7,875 bases of DNA from Fusobacteriaceae bacterium (GTDB lineage Bacteria; Fusobacteriota; Fusobacteriia; Fusobacteriales; Fusobacteriaceae). Below are positions 6,692 through 7,875 of this stretch, piece by piece; the first letter of the stretch is position 1, and each line of letters begins with the position of its first letter. The stretch is from positions 1-7,875 of the forward strand of contig CAAFPW010000109.1 of assembly GCA_900764925.1 (NCBI GenBank), in the 5' to 3' direction. The notes under the pieces are model-generated. The model did no database searches, had not been told where the DNA came from, and worked only from the letters and a program-made list of their open reading frames with translations. Made by a program: the position numbers and the translations under genes.

Positions 6692-7300
6692 ATGAGACTA
6701 GATATTTTAGAAAAAGTTTGTAACATAATTATTGAAAATAAAGAAGTTTTAACTGAGTTAGATAGAGTTATTGGAGATGGAGACCATGGAGTAAATCTAT
6801 CTAGAGGAATGGAAAAAGTGAAGGAAGAGATACCAAAATTAGATGCTCTTAAGCCTTTTGAAGTCCTAAATAAGTGTGCTATGCTTCTTATGTCCAATGT
6901 TGGAGGAGCTTCTGGAGCACTATATGCCACAGCTCTTATGAAAGGAGCTGCAGCCCTTAAAGGAAAAGAGGATATAACAACTGAAGATATTGTTAAGACT
7001 TGGAATGAGATGATTTTAGGAATAGAGAGTAGAGGTAAATCTACTAAGGGTGAAAAAACTATGTTAGATACTCTTATCCCTGCTTATGAAGCTTTCAAAG
7101 CTGAAGTTGAAGCTACTAACGATCTAAAATCTGCTTTCTCTAAGGCCGAACAAGCTGGAAAACTTGGTATGAAGTCTACTAAAGATATGGTAGCTACTAA
7201 GGGAAGAGCAACTTATCTAGGAGATAGAAGTGTTGGACACATAGATGCTGGTGCGACATCTTCATACTTAATTATAAAAACCATTGCAGAATCAATTTAG
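6692..7300 (+). CDS. dhaL: Dihydroxyacetone kinase ADP-binding subunit DhaL
   Basis: The nucleotide subunit. It keeps a tightly bound ADP that is rephosphorylated by DhaM and passes phosphate to dihydroxyacetone on DhaK. The 202-residue helical domain has LDRVIGDGDHG near the N-terminus, with Asp24, Asp29 and Asp31 in the spacing of the Mg-binding aspartates of E. coli DhaL (30/35/37). Further marks are NVGGASGALY (69-78) and, near the C-terminus, GRATYLGDRSVGHIDAGATS (171-190). Its AGGAG site (6677-6681) overlaps the dhaK stop codon, and its own stop codon overlaps the dhaM ribosome site, a pattern suited to translational coupling. All expected motifs are intact. Confidence 0.96.
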   Translation: MRLDILEKVCNIIIENKEVLTELDRVIGDGDHGVNLSRGMEKVKEEIPKLDALKPFEVLNKCAMLLMSNVGGASGALYATALMKGAAALKGKEDITTEDIVKTWNEMILGIESRGKSTKGEKTMLDTLIPAYEAFKAEVEATNDLKSAFSKAEQAGKLGMKSTKDMVATKGRATYLGDRSVGHIDAGATSSYLIIKTIAESI

Positions 7301-7314
7301 GAGGATATATTTAG

Positions 7315-7710
7315 ATGATTGGATTTGTTATTGTATCCCACAGTAAAAGACTTGCTGATGAGGTTATTAATCTATGTAATGAGATGAAAAAATATGATTT
7401 TCCTGTTATCAATGGAAGTGGAACTGGTGGAGATTATCTAGGTTCTGATCCGATGATTATCAAGGAAGCTATTGAGTCAGTTTACTCTGAAGATGGTGTT
7501 ATAATTATTGGGGATATTGGTAGTTCTATCTTAAATAGTGAGATGGCTATCGAGTTTTTAGATGATTCTTTTGATAGAGAAAAAATAAAAATAGCTGATG
7601 CCCCTCTAGTTGAGGGAACTTTAGCTGCTATGGCTATAAATGATGGAAAAACCTCTATAGAAGATATATTATCTGAGCTTTTAGAGTTTAAAAATTTTAG
7701 TAAAATATAA
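7315..7710 (+). CDS. dhaM: DhaM, single-domain EIIA-like phosphoryl donor to DhaL
   Basis: A phosphocarrier of the mannose-type EIIA fold that takes phosphate from HPr and hands it to ADP on DhaL. The 131-residue product opens MIGFVIVSHSKRL, with the phosphorylated histidine at residue 9 as in E. coli DhaM. Then come GSGTGGDYLGSD (34-45), GVIIIGDIGSSILNSEMAIE (61-80) and APLVEGTLAAMA (96-107). E. coli DhaM carries extra HPr-like and EI-like domains; here only the EIIA domain exists, as in Lactococcus, so the general cell HPr and EI must feed it. AGGAGG (7299-7304) lies ten bases before the ATG and overlaps the dhaL stop codon. It is the last gene of the operon. Confidence 0.95.
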   Translation: MIGFVIVSHSKRLADEVINLCNEMKKYDFPVINGSGTGGDYLGSDPMIIKEAIESVYSEDGVIIIGDIGSSILNSEMAIEFLDDSFDREKIKIADAPLVEGTLAAMAINDGKTSIEDILSELLEFKNFSKI

Positions 7711-7711
7711 T
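7706..7711 (+). promoter_or_regulatory. Possible -10 element over the dhaM stop codon
   Basis: TATAAT (7706-7711) overlaps the dhaM TAA, and an overlapping TACAAT sits at 7712-7717. No good -35 is found. In such AT-rich DNA the match may be chance. It is listed because it would make the downstream structured RNA an independent transcript of about 110 bases. Confidence 0.2.
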
Positions 7712-7733
7712 TACAATTTAACTAAATAAAGGA

Positions 7734-7829
7734 GAAGGAAACTAAGAATTGCTCCAGACTACAAGAAGTTAGATTAACTATAGCTTATCTACGTAATTTC
7801 CACAATTCTTGAAATTTCCTTCTTTTTTT
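7734..7829 (+). terminator. Large terminator-like fold after dhaM, possible structured RNA
   Basis: GAAGGAAA (7734-7741) pairs with TTTCCTTC (7815-7822) and AAGAATTG (7744-7751) with CAATTCTT (7803-7810), separated by a small internal loop (CT opposite GAAA). Seven T follow at 7823-7829. The stem encloses 51 bases, far more than a normal terminator loop. Inside, AGTTA-GAT-TAACT (7767-7779) can form a small hairpin, or TAGAT (7770-7774) can pair with ATCTA (7787-7791). It can end the dha operon, but the enclosed region suggests a small RNA or a leader for the next gene. I do not match it to any known riboswitch. Confidence 0.65.
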
Positions 7830-7875
7830 ATCAGTTAACTTTTACAAAAATTGAAATATTGATTACGCGACTATA
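7830..7875. other. Non-coding right edge of the window
   Basis: The last 46 bases after the T-run show no ribosome site, start codon in a usable frame, promoter or hairpin that I can support. Confidence 0.5.

Noticed and set aside
6637..6930. Antisense open frame across the dhaK-dhaL junction
   Set aside because: It overlaps two confirmed genes and has no recognisable protein features.
7749..7772. TTG-started 7-codon leader peptide after AAGGAG at 7729-7734
   Set aside because: The spacing of 14 bases is too long, the start is weak, and the peptide has no run of a regulatory amino acid.
7711..7829. Known riboswitch or T-box in the region after dhaM
   Set aside because: I could not see the core motifs of the purine, glycine, THF, preQ1, cyclic-di-GMP or T-box classes. 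The structure remains unassigned.
1..7875. CRISPR array, insertion sequence, toxin-antitoxin pair or defence genes
   Set aside because: No spaced direct repeats, terminal inverted repeats, transposase or small paired genes were found, and nearly all coding space is taken by recognised housekeeping and metabolic families.

Overview
The window is an ordinary-looking chromosomal segment from a low-GC, Gram-negative-type anaerobe. AT-rich codon use (AGA arginine, A/T third positions), strong GGAGG-type ribosome binding sites, sigma70-like promoters and an LPS-type glycosyltransferase beside otherwise Firmicute-like genes fit Fusobacterium best, perhaps the mortiferum/varium/ulcerans group. That placement is inferred from general recall, not from a search.

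Layout. (1) Positions 1-1950, plus strand: the 3' part of a GltS sodium/glutamate symporter gene, then murI (glutamate racemase) 30 bases later, probably one transcript. A strong bidirectional hairpin ends it. (2) Positions 1971-4603, minus strand: a family 9 glycosyltransferase gene with a TTG start, and a UPF0371/DUF1846 gene of unknown function. A terminator and an extended -10 promoter between them suggest two separate transcripts. (3) Positions 4604-4775: divergent promoter region. (4) Positions 4776-5546, plus strand: a TSUP (TauE/SafE) membrane permease. (5) Positions 5547-7710, plus strand: a near-consensus promoter, a leader that contains an intrinsic terminator, and the complete dhaK-dhaL-dhaM operon for PTS-dependent dihydroxyacetone kinase. 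(6) Positions 7711-7875: non-coding, with an unusually large terminator-like RNA fold.

How the genes work together. GltS imports glutamate and MurI converts L-glutamate to the D-glutamate needed for peptidoglycan. DhaM is phosphorylated by the general PTS proteins and passes phosphate to ADP bound on DhaL. DhaL then phosphorylates dihydroxyacetone held covalently on DhaK, feeding dihydroxyacetone phosphate into glycolysis. All the key Dha residues are present. DhaM is the short EIIA-only form.

I see no mobile element, CRISPR array, tRNA, rRNA or phage gene, and no convincing new multi-gene system. The parts most worth a second look are the terminator inside the dhaK leader, the structured RNA after dhaM, and the DUF1846 gene.
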